Assembly (NCBI GenBank): GCA_016859345.1
Contig: CM029120.1
Coordinates: 6,623,501-6,687,500, forward strand
Source: Istiophorus platypterus
Taxonomy: Eukaryota > Chordata > Actinopteri > Istiophoriformes > Istiophoridae
DNA length: 64,000 nucleotides
Reading direction: 5' to 3'
The notes beneath the pieces were generated by a model. The model was not told the origin of the DNA and did no database searches. It saw only the letters and a program-made list of their open reading frames with translations. The number at the start of each line of letters is the position of its first letter. The stretch's first letter is position 1. A program made the translations under genes and the position numbers. Positions 35,826-48,200 of the stretch are shown here, piece after piece.

Positions 35826-35831
35826 AATAAA
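35826..35831 (+). terminator. myct1: MYCT1 polyadenylation signal AATAAA
   Basis: Canonical hexamer about 600 nt after the MYCT1 stop codon, followed by a GT/T-rich stretch (TTCTGGTGCTTGTGCTTTTGTG) typical of a cleavage region. Confidence 0.7.
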
Positions 35832-36089
35832 GACTTAATGGTGATTCTATTCTGGTGCTTGTGCTTTTGTGCAAAAAAAAAAAAAGATGAAACACTTGAT
35901 TGAAATCAGTTTATCGATTTGAGATAAGTTAAGTGCACCCATAGGCCCACTTACATGCGAAGTTGAGGAGAAATATAGTTAAAATCAGTTACCTCGTTAA
36001 TGATAGTTAACGCTATCACTGGGAGGCAGGACGGTCGGTTACTGTACATTCATCACCTCGGGTCTCGTGTCAAGACTGTCACTTCAATT

Positions 36090-36730
36090 TACATTACAAA
36101 GATGGGGTGAGCCTCTCGAGGTTGCCATTAAGACAGAAACCCCCTTTCGAGCCGTTGCTATAAAACCAGTATTGATTATAAAAGGCGGTCGGCCGGACTC
36201 CATAGCAGGATTTGCGAAATTTCGATTTAACTGTAAATACTCGCCTTCGACGATCGCCGACGGGCTTTTGAGGTGTTTGGGCGTGTGCGTTTGTCCCACG
36301 ATTGGAGTTCGGGGTCTACGTTTCCGTGCTACCTGCCTCATGGCAACCCGTTTTAAAGCCACAACCCCCAAAGTGCGCCAGCGGATAAAAAAAAAAAAAA
36401 AAAAAAAAAGAAAGAAAAAAGCGCCTGGCGACGCGACCGCACCGTGCGCCGAGCTGCCCCCCCGGGATTAACGCGTCCGGCACGGCGTCGTCAGGTACGC
36501 ACGGCCGCACGGCGTCGGTCCACACGGCTCCTCCGATCCGAGCGCTTCTTTATCTGCCACCGCAGTTCGCTCGCCTCGTCGGCACCGGCTTCATTCAGGC
36601 TGCTGCATGCGGTCAGACGGGCGAGAGAGACGCCTTTGGGTGAGAAATCCACTGGATGCGATTTACCGCGCAGTGAGAGACCTTTCACGGGCGAGATGAT
36701 GGGTCTCATGCTCCGACTTTAGACGGACGC
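36090..36730 (+). promoter_or_regulatory. tulp4: CpG-rich region: likely TULP4 promoter and non-coding first exon
   Basis: CpG-dense, GC-rich block upstream of TULP4, containing a poly-A tract at 36,388-36,409 that breaks the GC content. Possible first-exon donors include CAG before GTACGC (36,494) and TTTGG before GTGAGAAAT (about 36,640). MYCT1 ends at about 35.85 kb, so this island most likely serves TULP4. The exact start site is not decidable by eye. Confidence 0.6.
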
Positions 36731-37080
36731 TGTGAGTCATTAAACTCTAGTGATTTTTTAAAAAAAAATTCGAATCGCTTTTGATTTATTCTTGATTTAT
36801 TTTTTCATCATTGTCATCATCGGCTGCGTTAGAATAGGTTAAAGGTCTTTGTCGTGTAATAAAAGAAAAAGGGAATATTCGAGTTCGCACCCTTGCCAGG
36901 ATGCTCTGGTGGTTTTTTTTAGACGTAAAATAGGAAGAACGGACAGTATCAGTACCCATGGAGACTGCCAGTGCCCTGATCTCCAATGCAGTGTTGCTGT
37001 TGCATAGAGACTGAGGAAAAACTGTGAATTTCAAGGTTGATGCACTGAATGACAACGCGGCTATTTTAAGCAAGCGCCCC

Positions 37081-37216
37081 ATCTCTCTCTCTCTCTAACT
37101 CTCTCTCTCTCTCTCTTTCTCTCCCTCTCTCTCTCTTTCTCTGATTGCCTTACTTGTTGACTAACGGTGTTTTTATTCGTATTTTTACCCCCCCCCCCCA
37201 CACACACCCACCCACC
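37081..37216. repeat. (CT)n tract followed by C-run and CA-rich sequence
   Basis: Interrupted CT repeat (37,081-37,142) and a C-rich stretch (37,189-37,216) directly before the acceptor of the candidate TULP4 5' exon; they may act as its polypyrimidine tract. Confidence 0.8.
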
Positions 37217-37229
37217 CCATTTGCAACAG

Positions 37230-37391
37230 GATTGCACAACTCAGGAAGACATGGGATGGGCCACTGGCATCAAAGAAGCCTCACATCCTCTCATGGCAAA
37301 GTCTGAAGTGTGGAGCTGCCTGATTTAAATGAATGTGGAGCTGGACAACATCGGGCTGTATGATGCATTTTGCCTCTCCGTAGATCACATT
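37230..37391 (+). other. tulp4: Candidate TULP4 5' exon with an uORF abutting an in-frame upstream ATG
   Basis: Acceptor ttgcaacag ends at 37,229 and donor ACATT before GTAAGTACC starts at 37,392. The exon holds a 25-codon uORF (37,251-37,328, starting MGWATGIKEASH) whose TAA is followed immediately by ATG (37,329). That second frame (MNVELDNIGLY...) stays open for 21 codons to the donor. If joined to an acceptor at 39,202 it runs in frame through PGHSVG into the recognised TULP4 start (MLAAVEHGP), adding 27 residues. The exon itself is inferred from splice motifs. Confidence 0.45.
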
Positions 37392-39202
37392 GTAAGTACC
37401 AAGAGCAGAGCAGCCATTACCCTTCAGTGCCGCATCTGAATGGAAATATGGACACCTTCAATGGAGGAATTTTGACTCAACATGTCCAGGAACTATGAGG
37501 TATGTGGAATTGCTGTTATATCAGAGGCTGAAATCATTGTAATATTTCTGGGATACTATAAAAGATGGTTACATACAATATCAGCCACTTGCCGGTGGGC
37601 CGGTCAGTATAAACTCATGCTTTACAGCCGCCGAACATTATATGGACTCACGGAATTTGATTTTAGACTGAGGAGGAAATCCAAAAGTTTCAAGTAAGAT
37701 ATCAAGTACGTCAGGAATAAAGAAAGAAAAAGACACACAGGACATGTAGAATATTTCTATTTAGCAGAATGGTGCAGCTGTGAATGGTTTAACAGGTTTG
37801 ACTGTTTTACTAAACATCATGTAGCTGCAACAAAAAGATAGAATTAAAGATAGGGTAGAGGTTATACTCTGAGATGATGGAGCAGATGATTTTTTTTTTT
37901 CAATCTTAAATCTACTTAAGGGAAAGTAACAGGGTAAAGCTGTTTATCTAAGGTTTAAAATGATTGATTTGTAAATGGATACACCCCTGCGGTAAATATC
38001 TGTAAATCAATATGGTGTAAAATTGAGCAGATTCTATTTAAGTATTTAAATGTGAGACTAATCTAAAAGAAAAGCCCCAGATATAATTTTTAATAGAGTG
38101 TAATATTCTGCAAACACAGGGTTCACCGTTGAGGGGGGGGTCTGCCCTGAAATGGAATTCACTTGATATTTCATTGGAAGTTTCAGTTTTAGTTTGTGAC
38201 TTTGGACAAATGAGAGACGGATTGTAGCGATGATGTCATCCGCAGACAAAACCTGGGGCGGCTCCGTAGACAGTGAATAATAGAACAACAGCTAGAGCCC
38301 TGAGAGCCGCAGCCATGGTGATTTTACTGGTGTTAAGGGCATGTTTAGGGATTCACTCACACACGTCAAGTCTGTTCACTCAGTTGAAACCCATTAGGTT
38401 GGAGTATCTCAAGCAATGTTAGCCAATGACATTCAATAAGGTATGTAGATAGGTGTATGCTTAGCTAGGCACTGACTGTCATTGGTAAGTATTTCGTTCA
38501 ACTTTTCACCTTTGAGCCAAAGATTTTATGTTAGACCCACCCTACTCAAACAGTCACACCCATGTCTAGGTAACCAGTAGAAAATCTCACCTTAAGGTCA
38601 GTTTAGTAGCAATTCTGGAGCTTTCAATCTTATCACGTGATCTTAATTAGCAGATAGATTTTGCCCAGTTGACCTGAAACTGTAGATGTTTAAAGCCCAT
38701 TTCCCCCCCCCCAGCACTTTAAGGACTTCTCATCCATGTTGGCTTAAAAAGTGAGATTAAAGTTCATTCTTGACCTTGGAAAAAGTATTTGGCCAAACAG
38801 TCTCACCACGAGGTCCATTTAGTCATTGTTCCGGAGCTTTCGATCCCATCGCACCATCTTCCTGAGCTGCAGGAGATAGTGCGATCCCAAGTCAAGAATG
38901 AACTTTCAGTCTCAACTATTTCATGTTTTGCTTCACTGTACTTCTTCTCATGATGTTATTCCCCATTGTTGCTAATGGATTCCGTACCTGAGTAACCACA
39001 GCCCAGCTTCCTGCTGACCATGACAACAGCCAACGGTGTACATCCCAAAATGTCCCGAGCATCACTGAAAAGCCAGTTTTAAGTAAAAGTAGGGTAACAG
39101 ACTGACACAAACTGAAAATGTACATTATCCAGTTTTATAATAAGGTCGACCAGAGCGTATATGGCAGCTTCAACCCGCTTCCTCCTCTGCTTTGCTCACC
39201 AG
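37392..39202 (+). other. TULP4 5' intron with a duplicated inverted-repeat element
   Basis: Presumed intron between the 5' exon and the start exon. It carries the repeat described at 38,520-38,930 and no recognisable coding sequence. A short ORF at 37,482-37,697 has no motif. Confidence 0.5.
38520..38930. repeat. Diverged duplicate plus inverted-repeat arms (interspersed element, family C)
   Basis: Two diverged direct copies: 38,585-38,645 (TCTCACCTTAAGGTCAGTTT...GGAGCTTTCAATC) and 38,803-38,860 (TCTCACCACGAGGTCCATTT...GGAGCTTTCGATC). The second copy is bracketed by inverted arms: GATTAAAGTTCATTCTTGAC at about 38,755, and at about 38,895 a sequence whose reverse complement reads GACTGAAAGTTCATTCTTGAC. 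The inner GATCCCATCGCACCATCTTCCTG is itself a near palindrome with the sequence that follows. This looks like a foldback-type non-autonomous transposon; the family name is unknown to me. Confidence 0.6.
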
Positions 39203-39220
39203 CCTGGTCACTCAGTAGGG

Positions 39221-42200
39221 ATGTTGGCCGCCGTGGAACATGGTCCCATCCTCTGCAGCGACTCCAACATCCTCTGCCTCTCCTGGAAAGGCCGGGTACC
39301 CAAGAGCGAGAAGGACAAGCCGGTGTGTCGGAGACGGTACTACGAGGAGGGCTGGCTCGCCACAGGGAACGGGCGAGGAGTTGTCGGGGTGACGTTTACG
39401 TCGAGTCACTGCAGGAGAGACAGGAGTACACCTCAGAGAATCAATTTTAACCTGAGAGGGCACAACAGTGAGGTATGGTCTTGACTTTAGCATTATAATT
39501 CCCTGCATTATCTTTTTTCTTTTTTAGGCAGGGTGTTTTATTGAAAGAGAGATAAAAACATAAAAAGAAATTCCACAAAGAAAATTGTTCTTTTACTCTC
39601 TCATTTTGCTCCCTGTAAGTAATCTCCTTCCCACTCAGAAACCTGACACATTTTCATATCTAGCACACTCTTACAGGATCTTCTGTGCTGATGTGAACAT
39701 TAGTGTTCACTGTCTTTGATAATAAGACAAAACAAGATAAAGCTTTAATGTTCTCCATAGGGGAACTGAATTGCTGTGGCGGCATATACACCCAGGATAG
39801 GTCAAGAAAGTAGAATATAAAAAACCATAAAGCAAAAAGAGTTAAAATAGAAATACAACTAACAAATATAATGGTTAAATCTTTGTATAGAAGAAAATAT
39901 ATCAAAATCTGGCATGTCACAGAACTAAATTGGACCAAAACAAGAAAAAAAATAAGAAAAAAATCCATGTCTATGCATTATGATAATGTAGTATAAAAAT
40001 TTCACATACGTACAGTGCAAACCAAATAATATAAAGTCCTGATGTATTCATTAGAAACTAGATGAGAGGATTGAGAACATGTAAAAAAAAAATCAAATTT
40101 ATGCATTCAGATAACAGGGGCTTTATGTCCTTGCCTGCAAATGCTCACCAGTAGGCTAAATGTACAGAGAAGGTGACATTGTGTGTACGTGCATTATCGC
40201 CTGCTATTCTTATCATTATCAGAACCTATTTATTGCTGGGTTGAAATAATTCATAATTGTCTCTGTATGCTGGCTTTCTTTCCAGCTGCATGGTATTTTT
40301 AAAACCACATTTAGCCTAAAAGGCTTTTTTAGCGTTATGCTCATGCTTGGCATTAATCATGAATGTTCCTCTGTGCAAGCAGCCACCTGCTCGGGAAAAA
40401 TAGTAACAGTGTTTTGGGGCCTTTGCAGGTTGTCTTGGTGCGCTGGAATGAACCCTTTCAGAAGCTGGCCACCTGTGATATGGAAGGAGGTATTTTTGTA
40501 TGGATCCAGTATGAAGGGAGATGGTCTGTGGAGCTGGTAAATGACAGGGGAGCCCAGGTGAGTAAAGAGAGTCCTCGGAGTATAGTTTAAATCCTAAAAT
40601 GGCTTTTTTTGATAATTTTACCACACTGGAAATTTTCATGGCTTGTGCCGATGTAAAGACCTATTAACACATCCACCCAAATTATACTTAAAGCGTGTTC
40701 TGATACCGAAAAACTAGACAAGAAAGAATGAAGTCTGTGCTTTCCCATAAGTGTCCTGTTTACATACCCAAATGTCTCAAAGGTGAGCATTTCTCTCCTC
40801 CAGGTGAGTGACTTCACTTGGTCACATGACGGCACTCAAGCCCTCATTGCGTACAGGGATGGCTTTGTGTTAGTTGGCTCAGTTAGCGGACAAAGACACT
40901 GGTCCTCGGAGATTAACCTGGAGAGTCAAATTACCTGTGGCATCTGGACACCTGATGATCAGCAGGTACACATCACCTGGCTGAACTTCCACATATTATT
41001 TATTGAATAGTTTAATTGTTATTGTTTATTAAAAAATATCTTTAATTTGCAAAAAAATACGTTGAGAGTGAGATCGTTTTCGCTTGCTTTGAATACTGTC
41101 CCTAAGTACACGATTAAATTATATAATGGGCTTTTTTTGGCAGCACTTTTGGGCCAAGTACTTGATGCTCCCGAGCTTATTTGTCATGTCATCTATTAAA
41201 GTTTAATGCACAATGCCCCCTCAGGTCTTGTTTGGCACAGCAGATGGTCAGGTGATAGTGATGGACTGTCACGGACGGATGCTTGCCCATGTTCTGCTAC
41301 ATGAGTCCGATGGGATCGTGAGCATGTCCTGGAACTGCCCCGATTTCCTGGTCGAGGACAGCACAGAAAGCGACACAGACTCTGATGACAATATTCTGCC
41401 TCTAGGTACAGCCCCCCCATAGTTTGCTACTCTGTGTTGACTGCGGAAATCTAATGCACTTATTTTTCTTTTTTCTTCCAAGTGCGGAGAGTCAAGCCTT
41501 TGTTGACAGTCACCTTCTTGTCAGGAGATATCAGTTTAATGAACAACTATGATGACCTCTCTCCTGCCATAATTCGCTCAGGGCTGAAAGGTAAGAAAAA
41601 TAAAGATGTTTCAATGTGATATTTGCAAGTATGCTCATGCTCAAGTATGCTCATGCATTGAGTTGCATATGACCCGTGATGCATACTGATTGTTTTTTAT
41701 ACTCCTTAACTCCACAGACGTTGAAGCCCAGTGGTGCTCCCAGGGAGATCTGCTGGCTGTGGCCGGCATGGAGCGACACGGGCTTCCAGCCGACTCTGCG
41801 TGCGCGTCCATCATGAGGAACGCCCTCGTTAAGTTCTATAATGTCCAAGGAGAACACATCTACACCCTGGAAACACCTGCACAGGTTGGTCCTGCGTGTA
41901 CTGAGGAGTCTAGCAGATGTGTCCCTGAATAACAACATTAACATCACAGTAATCATAGTGGTATCCGCTTTCTCCAGTTGGTTTCTGTTACACTGGACTT
42001 TAAGATAAAGGGAACTCAATTGAAATGCTTATGTTGTGATGATTTTCAAGGGTAGTTTTTTGGATAGTTCACTAATGGGTGATAACTTCTATTCCTATTG
42101 CACTTACAAAACAAAGCATACGTAACAATTAGGATCTTGAATAAATGTGTGAATGATAACAACACAGATAACAAAAAATGGAGGAATGAGAGCAAAAGCT

Positions 42201-45200
42201 TACTTAGAATTGAGAACCCAGTGTTTGTAACTGTAGGAATTCTTTTATTAAAAATGGGTTTTTGTTTTTTTGTTTTTTTTCAGAGGCCCATCACCACCAT
42301 CTGTTGGGGTCATAGAGACTCTCGTCTGTTCCTCGCATGTGGACCGGCGCTGTACGTTGTGCGTGTGGAGCACAGGGTGGCCAGTCTCCAACTCCTGTGC
42401 CAGCAAGGCATTGCCAGCGCCCTGCGAGAGGAGAAAGATGTGGGGAAACTTAACATGCCCTCGCTGCTCTGCTCTTACGTCACCACTGCTTTCATACCCA
42501 CCATCAAGGTGCATTGATCTACTGCGTATAAACAAATCAAAGACAACATCTTGCCAACTTTGTTGCATTGTGTAGAAGTGAAACCGCTGACAGTGAGTTT
42601 GAAGTTCTCATTCAAGCGTCCAGAAATCTTACAGCCCTTTCCTCTCTTTGTTCTAGCCCCCAATCCCTGACCCCAACAACATCCGTGACTTTGTCAGCTA
42701 TCCCACAGCTGGGAATGAGCGGCTCCACTGCACCATGAAGCGGGCTGAGGACAGTCCTGAGGCAGGCGGACCCTGCTACACTCTTTACCTAGAATATTTA
42801 GGAGGGCTGGTGCCAATTCTTAAAGGAAGGCGTATCAGCAAACTGCGGCCCGAGTTTGTGATTATGGATCCAAAAACAGATAGCAAAGCAGGTGGGGTTA
42901 ATCTTGTGAACCAAACTTGGAACATATGGAACATTCCCTACTGTTTTTATATCGGTAGAGAAAAAGTTACCAAAAGTCCATCCTGGTGGCCTTCTGGTAA
43001 AGACCCATTACATATAATAACCCTGATTCAATTCAGGTAATGGACCAATGTTATACCCAGCTATTTTCCCCATGTGTCTTGTCTGTATCTCCCTACTTTT
43101 ACCTCCCAACAAAAAAATGAAATGCCATAAAAAAACCCAATAATTTAAAAAGATAGTGGTTCACTCTAATGTTATCCAGAGGGACCCGATGTGAATTTTT
43201 ATCAAAGCCTAACCACATGAAGCTGAAACTATCTGCACGGCTACAGAGGACGATTTGTTAGAGTTGGGGTAACTGAAAATTTTAAAGAAAAAGTATAATA
43301 TTTTTGGGAAATATACATCTTTTAATAGATACCACTCTCCTGTCTGTGCGCTAAATATGAGCAAGACAGGAGATGAGCAGCTTAGCTTAGCATAAAGACT
43401 GGTAGCGAGGAAAGACAGTCTGGCCCTGTTAAAACGTGCACCCACCAGAACCCACATACATTTTACTAATTAATATTTTTTGTATCTTGTTTGTTGAATC
43501 CCTAAAAAAAACCTGAAGTCTAAAAACAAAAACCCGTTGTTTTAGGGAGAGAACTTCATGCACAGACTAGTTATTTCTTGCTGTTGCCAGACAGATTTCA
43601 GTACTTTTAAGCGCTCAAAATGATGAAACCAAGATATATGTTAACTGATCTGAACAGTTAACATTGGGACACAGGATTAGAACTTTGAAAATGTACATTT
43701 ATTTATACCCCTGTCTCTTAGACTTTGAGCAGCCCCCCCCCCAGTTCCAATCTTTATGCTACGGTAACTGATGAGAGTTGTACCAATCTTCCTATCTAGC
43801 TCTCGACAAAACAGTAAATATGCATATTTCCCAAAAGCTCTTGAAAAGAGGTTAAAAAAAAGGATTATGAGCTTTTGAAATAGTGATAGTGCCAAAGGTG
43901 AGAAATTATATTCCTTGTCATCTTGAAATGAAAACTGTTCCTGGTTCATCTCTTTAAACTTGTGCTCCATTTTAGAATTAAAGATTCATGCTGTAGGCCC
44001 ATCCTTCACCTTGAATTGGAATAATTACAGACTCCGGTGATGACGGCTCATCTCTGATGTAACATGGTCTGAGGCCTGATGCAGGAAAAAAAGTCTGTGT
44101 CATGACCTGGCTGCACTAGTTTTGCATTAGGCCTGTGTTCCCAAAACACCTACTTGGTTTTAATAGATAATGTTCTTTACCCTGGGGTAGTCCAGTGCCA
44201 TGATGGTATGTAAAAAAAAACTGGGTTCAAACTCACATTTACTGATTTGTTTTTGTTTTTGTTTTTTTCTTTTTTAGAGGAGGTGTGTGTGAATCCCATG
44301 ATCTCATACACTGACAGCTGTAACTGCTCTGACTCCAGTGACATTGAGTTGAGCGATGAGTGGGTTGGGAAGAAGTCACCAAAGTTAACTCGAGGAAACA
44401 GGTCACCTAAAATCTGCAGTCGGAAATTATATAAATGACCTTTTTTTTTTTTTAAGCATTGCAAAGGCCAGAGCAACAGAGCATTTGTTTTGCATTTGTT
44501 CCACCATGCTAATGCTCACATTTTAAAAGGAAATATATATTTTTAATAATATATTTTAATATATATATATATATATTTAATATTTAATTGGTTGTTTGAA
44601 AGGATGAACATCGAATCAAGAAAATCTCCCAAACTCTCGCGTGCCAATCAGGAAGGCCAACGGTCGCCACGGTTACCAACGAAGAAGCCTGCAGTTCGAT
44701 CGCCCAGTCTGACACGTCGAGAGTTTTCTATGGATGGGATTACAGAGGTATGATACCGTTTGCTGGAAAGACTGTACATAATTTAATCTGCATTATCTGT
44801 CTGATCATTATACTGCATTAGTTTTTTGTCTTATTTGTCAAAAGTAATTTTCTAAAAAATAAAATTATAATGTAAAAGTGTCATTACTGTAGTGCCAGGA
44901 AGCTTCAGGTAAATGATGAATCTGGAAAACCAATGATATATGTGTTGAAATTGTTCTCTTTAGATGAAATTTTCTTCTATATGTTACTTCGTCAATGTCA
45001 AAATCAAAACAAAAACAGATTATTTTATGATGATGATGCCCTTCTCTCTGTTAGTGTCTGATATATCACATCCGTAGGTTCATGCTGTAGGTTCGTGTCA
45101 TTTTTTAATATTTTAATTCATGTCTTTGATTTTCTCTGTTTCACAGCACAACTACCTCGCTCAAGTCACGTCCAACATTTGGGGGACAAAGTTCAAAATT

Positions 45201-48200
45201 GTTGGACTTGCTTCGTTCCTCCCTGCCAATCTTGGTGCAGGTGAATGTCAAACACACATACACACACAAATACGAATCACATTGACAGTTCTCGCCGATT
45301 TAATAGTCACCTTAACTTTCTTCTGAATTGCAGTCATCTATAAGACTAGTTTACTTCATTTGCAACCAAGGCAGATGACAATCTACCTTCCAGAAGTGCG
45401 AAAGATTTCTCATGACTTCATGAGCCTGCCTGTGTTCAACCCCAATGTGTTCAGTGAGGATGAGGATGACTTACCAGGTCTGAATGGAAAAAAAGAAACC
45501 TATTTCTCACATTTTTGTAAATGATAAAGTCATTTACATAGTTCTCCTCTGTGTTTTTATAAAGTGATGGGGCCGTCTGGAGTGGCAGGGGACAATCCTC
45601 CCTGTACGGTCAACATTCCCATCGCTCCCATCCACAGCCCGGCTCAGGCCATGTCCCCGACTCAGAGCATTGGCCTGGTTCAGTCTCTCCTGGCCAATCA
45701 GAATATTCAGCTTGATGTCCTGACCAACCCTACGGCCACTGCAGCGGCAGCAGCGGCAGCAGCAGCAGCTTCTGTCCCTGTCACTGATCATGGCCAGGAT
45801 GCAGTTGCAACACCGTACCCAGTGCCAACTAGATACTCAAACCCTGGTCAGGTGATCTTCAACGGGCTGGAGATGGGTCCTCTTCTTCCTGGTACTCTAC
45901 CACCCCCGCCTCCACCTCACCACCTCCCTCCACAGCCTCACCCACAGCGATCTCATTCACAGCAGCCTCGTCAACAACAGTTGAAACAGTCCCAACAAAT
46001 GCAGACACTGCAGCAGCAGAAAATGCATCATCATCAACAGCAGCAGCAGCAGCAACACCATCATCAGTCACAATCACAGCAGCAGCAACAGCAGCAGCAA
46101 TTACAGCAGCAACATCAACAGCTACAGCAACTGCACCACCAGCAGGCGCTCCATCAACAGCAACATCAGCAGCACCAGGTTCAGCAACACCAACAGATTC
46201 AACAAACTCAACAGCAAGTGACAAGCCAACAGCTTCAGCACCAACAGCAAATCCAGCAGCAGCAGCAACAGATGCAGCTGCAGCATGAGCAGATGCAGCA
46301 ACAGCAGCAGCAGATGCAGCAGCAGCAGCAGCAGATCCGGCAGCAGATCCAGGAGATGAGGCAGCAGCAGCAGCAGCTCCAGCAGCAGCACCAACAGATC
46401 CAGCAGCAACATCAACAGATGCAGAGGCAGCACCAACAAATGCAGCAGCAGCTGAAGATGCAGATGTCGCTGCCTCCTCCTCCGTCTGGCTATCCAACCA
46501 TTTCCTTACAACAGCTTCATCTTCTGCCTCAAATCCCTCCGCCATCCACTGAGCCTGGGTTGGACAGGGGCGAGCATGGACACACTCTGAAGCCAAGTCT
46601 GCCGCGGACTTTACCCCCTTCCTTCAACGACGCAGATGGGTCTGTGGAGATTCAAATGAGGAAGGTGAACCCTCCTCCTCCTTATCCGGGCACTGTTGTG
46701 TCTGCGGCTGCGGCTACAGCCGCCACTACACCTCAGACTCTTGTCACAAACTGTGACAGCCCAAGTGTCCTGGCACCCGACCCCTGTCTAAAGAAGGATG
46801 ACTTCTTGCTTCACCCTGTCACCTTACAGTACCCTACACCTCTGGGGTATGAAAGGATCACGACCTTTGACAGCAGTGGGAACGTGGAGGAGGTTTGTCG
46901 GCCGCGCAGGCGCCTCATTCGCAACCAGAACGCATACGCTGTGCATGGCATCGGGGGCTCGGCCACTCTCAAAGTCACCTCCTCTGAGAATAAAAAAATT
47001 CAGCTTCCGTACAGCTCAGCAACATTGAGTCGGCTATCTGTCCCTCGATACTCGATACCGAGCGGAGACCCTCCTCCTTACCCTGATCCGGCAAATCAGG
47101 TAACCGCCACACTTCCTCCTCCCCAGAGACTCGACGGCGGTCTAATTCACGCCACTCTACGGCGTGACCGTAGGGAAGTGGGACTTAAAGTGCCACAGAT
47201 GATGGACAGCTCAAGAACCCTTCCCACCAAGGCTAAAATGAACAGTGCATTGGCTCTTGCCTACCAGCAGAGGGTGCCCACTGCATTGTACACATGCACA
47301 CAGTGCAGCAGCAACAACAGCAGCACCAGCGTCAGCGTCAGCGGAGGTGGAACCACGAGTAGTGGTATTGCAGGTGGCACGGTGGTGAGACAGGACTTCC
47401 CACCAGGAAAAGGTGCACATCACAGTACAATCATTGTGCACTCCAAAGGTGCCTCACCCCTTGCCTCCCAGTCATCTTACAGTCTGCTGGGTGGTGTTGA
47501 TAACAGCCGGGACAGAACAGTGTATGTCAACTCTGCCTTCACTGAAGATGAAACTTTAAATCAGCAGTGCCACCTTGAAAAATCTGTACGTCAGCTGACT
47601 CTCGGCGATGTCAGTTTGACGGTTAAACGCCCTCCGCCTTACCAGTGGGACACCTCCACTACCGAGGAGTTTTGGCTCACCCCAGAGCAAACAATGCTGG
47701 CCCCCCCCCCAGCACCTCATAAACCTCCTCCACTCATCATCAGTCAAGCTCAGCACTTGGACGTGACCCGGCTTCCTTTTGTCCTCACGACTAAACCGCC
47801 AGCAAGTCAGAGCACGAGCACTCTCACTTTCCCATCAGGTTACCAGATATCCCTCTCGCCTTTTCCTCCAGGTGTGGGTCACAGTGGACCCCCGCTCCAG
47901 ACCTTACAGAACCCTCCGACACAATGCCCACCCAACGAAGTGGTTGCTCCGGTCCCTTTCGCTCAGCAGGATGCCAATCTGGTCTTGCCACCAGGTTACC
48001 CCCCGAATCTGGCCAACTTGGCTTGCTGCCCCCTTCCTCCCATGTATCCTGGGGCCAGCTCATGTGCAGGACTCCAGCTGCACCCTGTCAACCTTCACCC
48101 CTGGAACCCTTACCCCTGCCCACCACCCATGCAAGACCCTCCAGCACCTCCCCTTCCTACCAAAACTCATCAGATTTTAGAGAAGCCAATTCTCTCCCCG

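Noticed and set aside
45859..46596. Long minus-strand ORF (245 aa, Ala/Val-rich) opposite TULP4, and a Leu-rich one at 46,122-46,439
   Set aside because: Both are antisense shadows of the CAG/CAA repeat (CTG/TTG reads as Leu, GCT/GTT as Ala/Val). No family similarity and no splice context.
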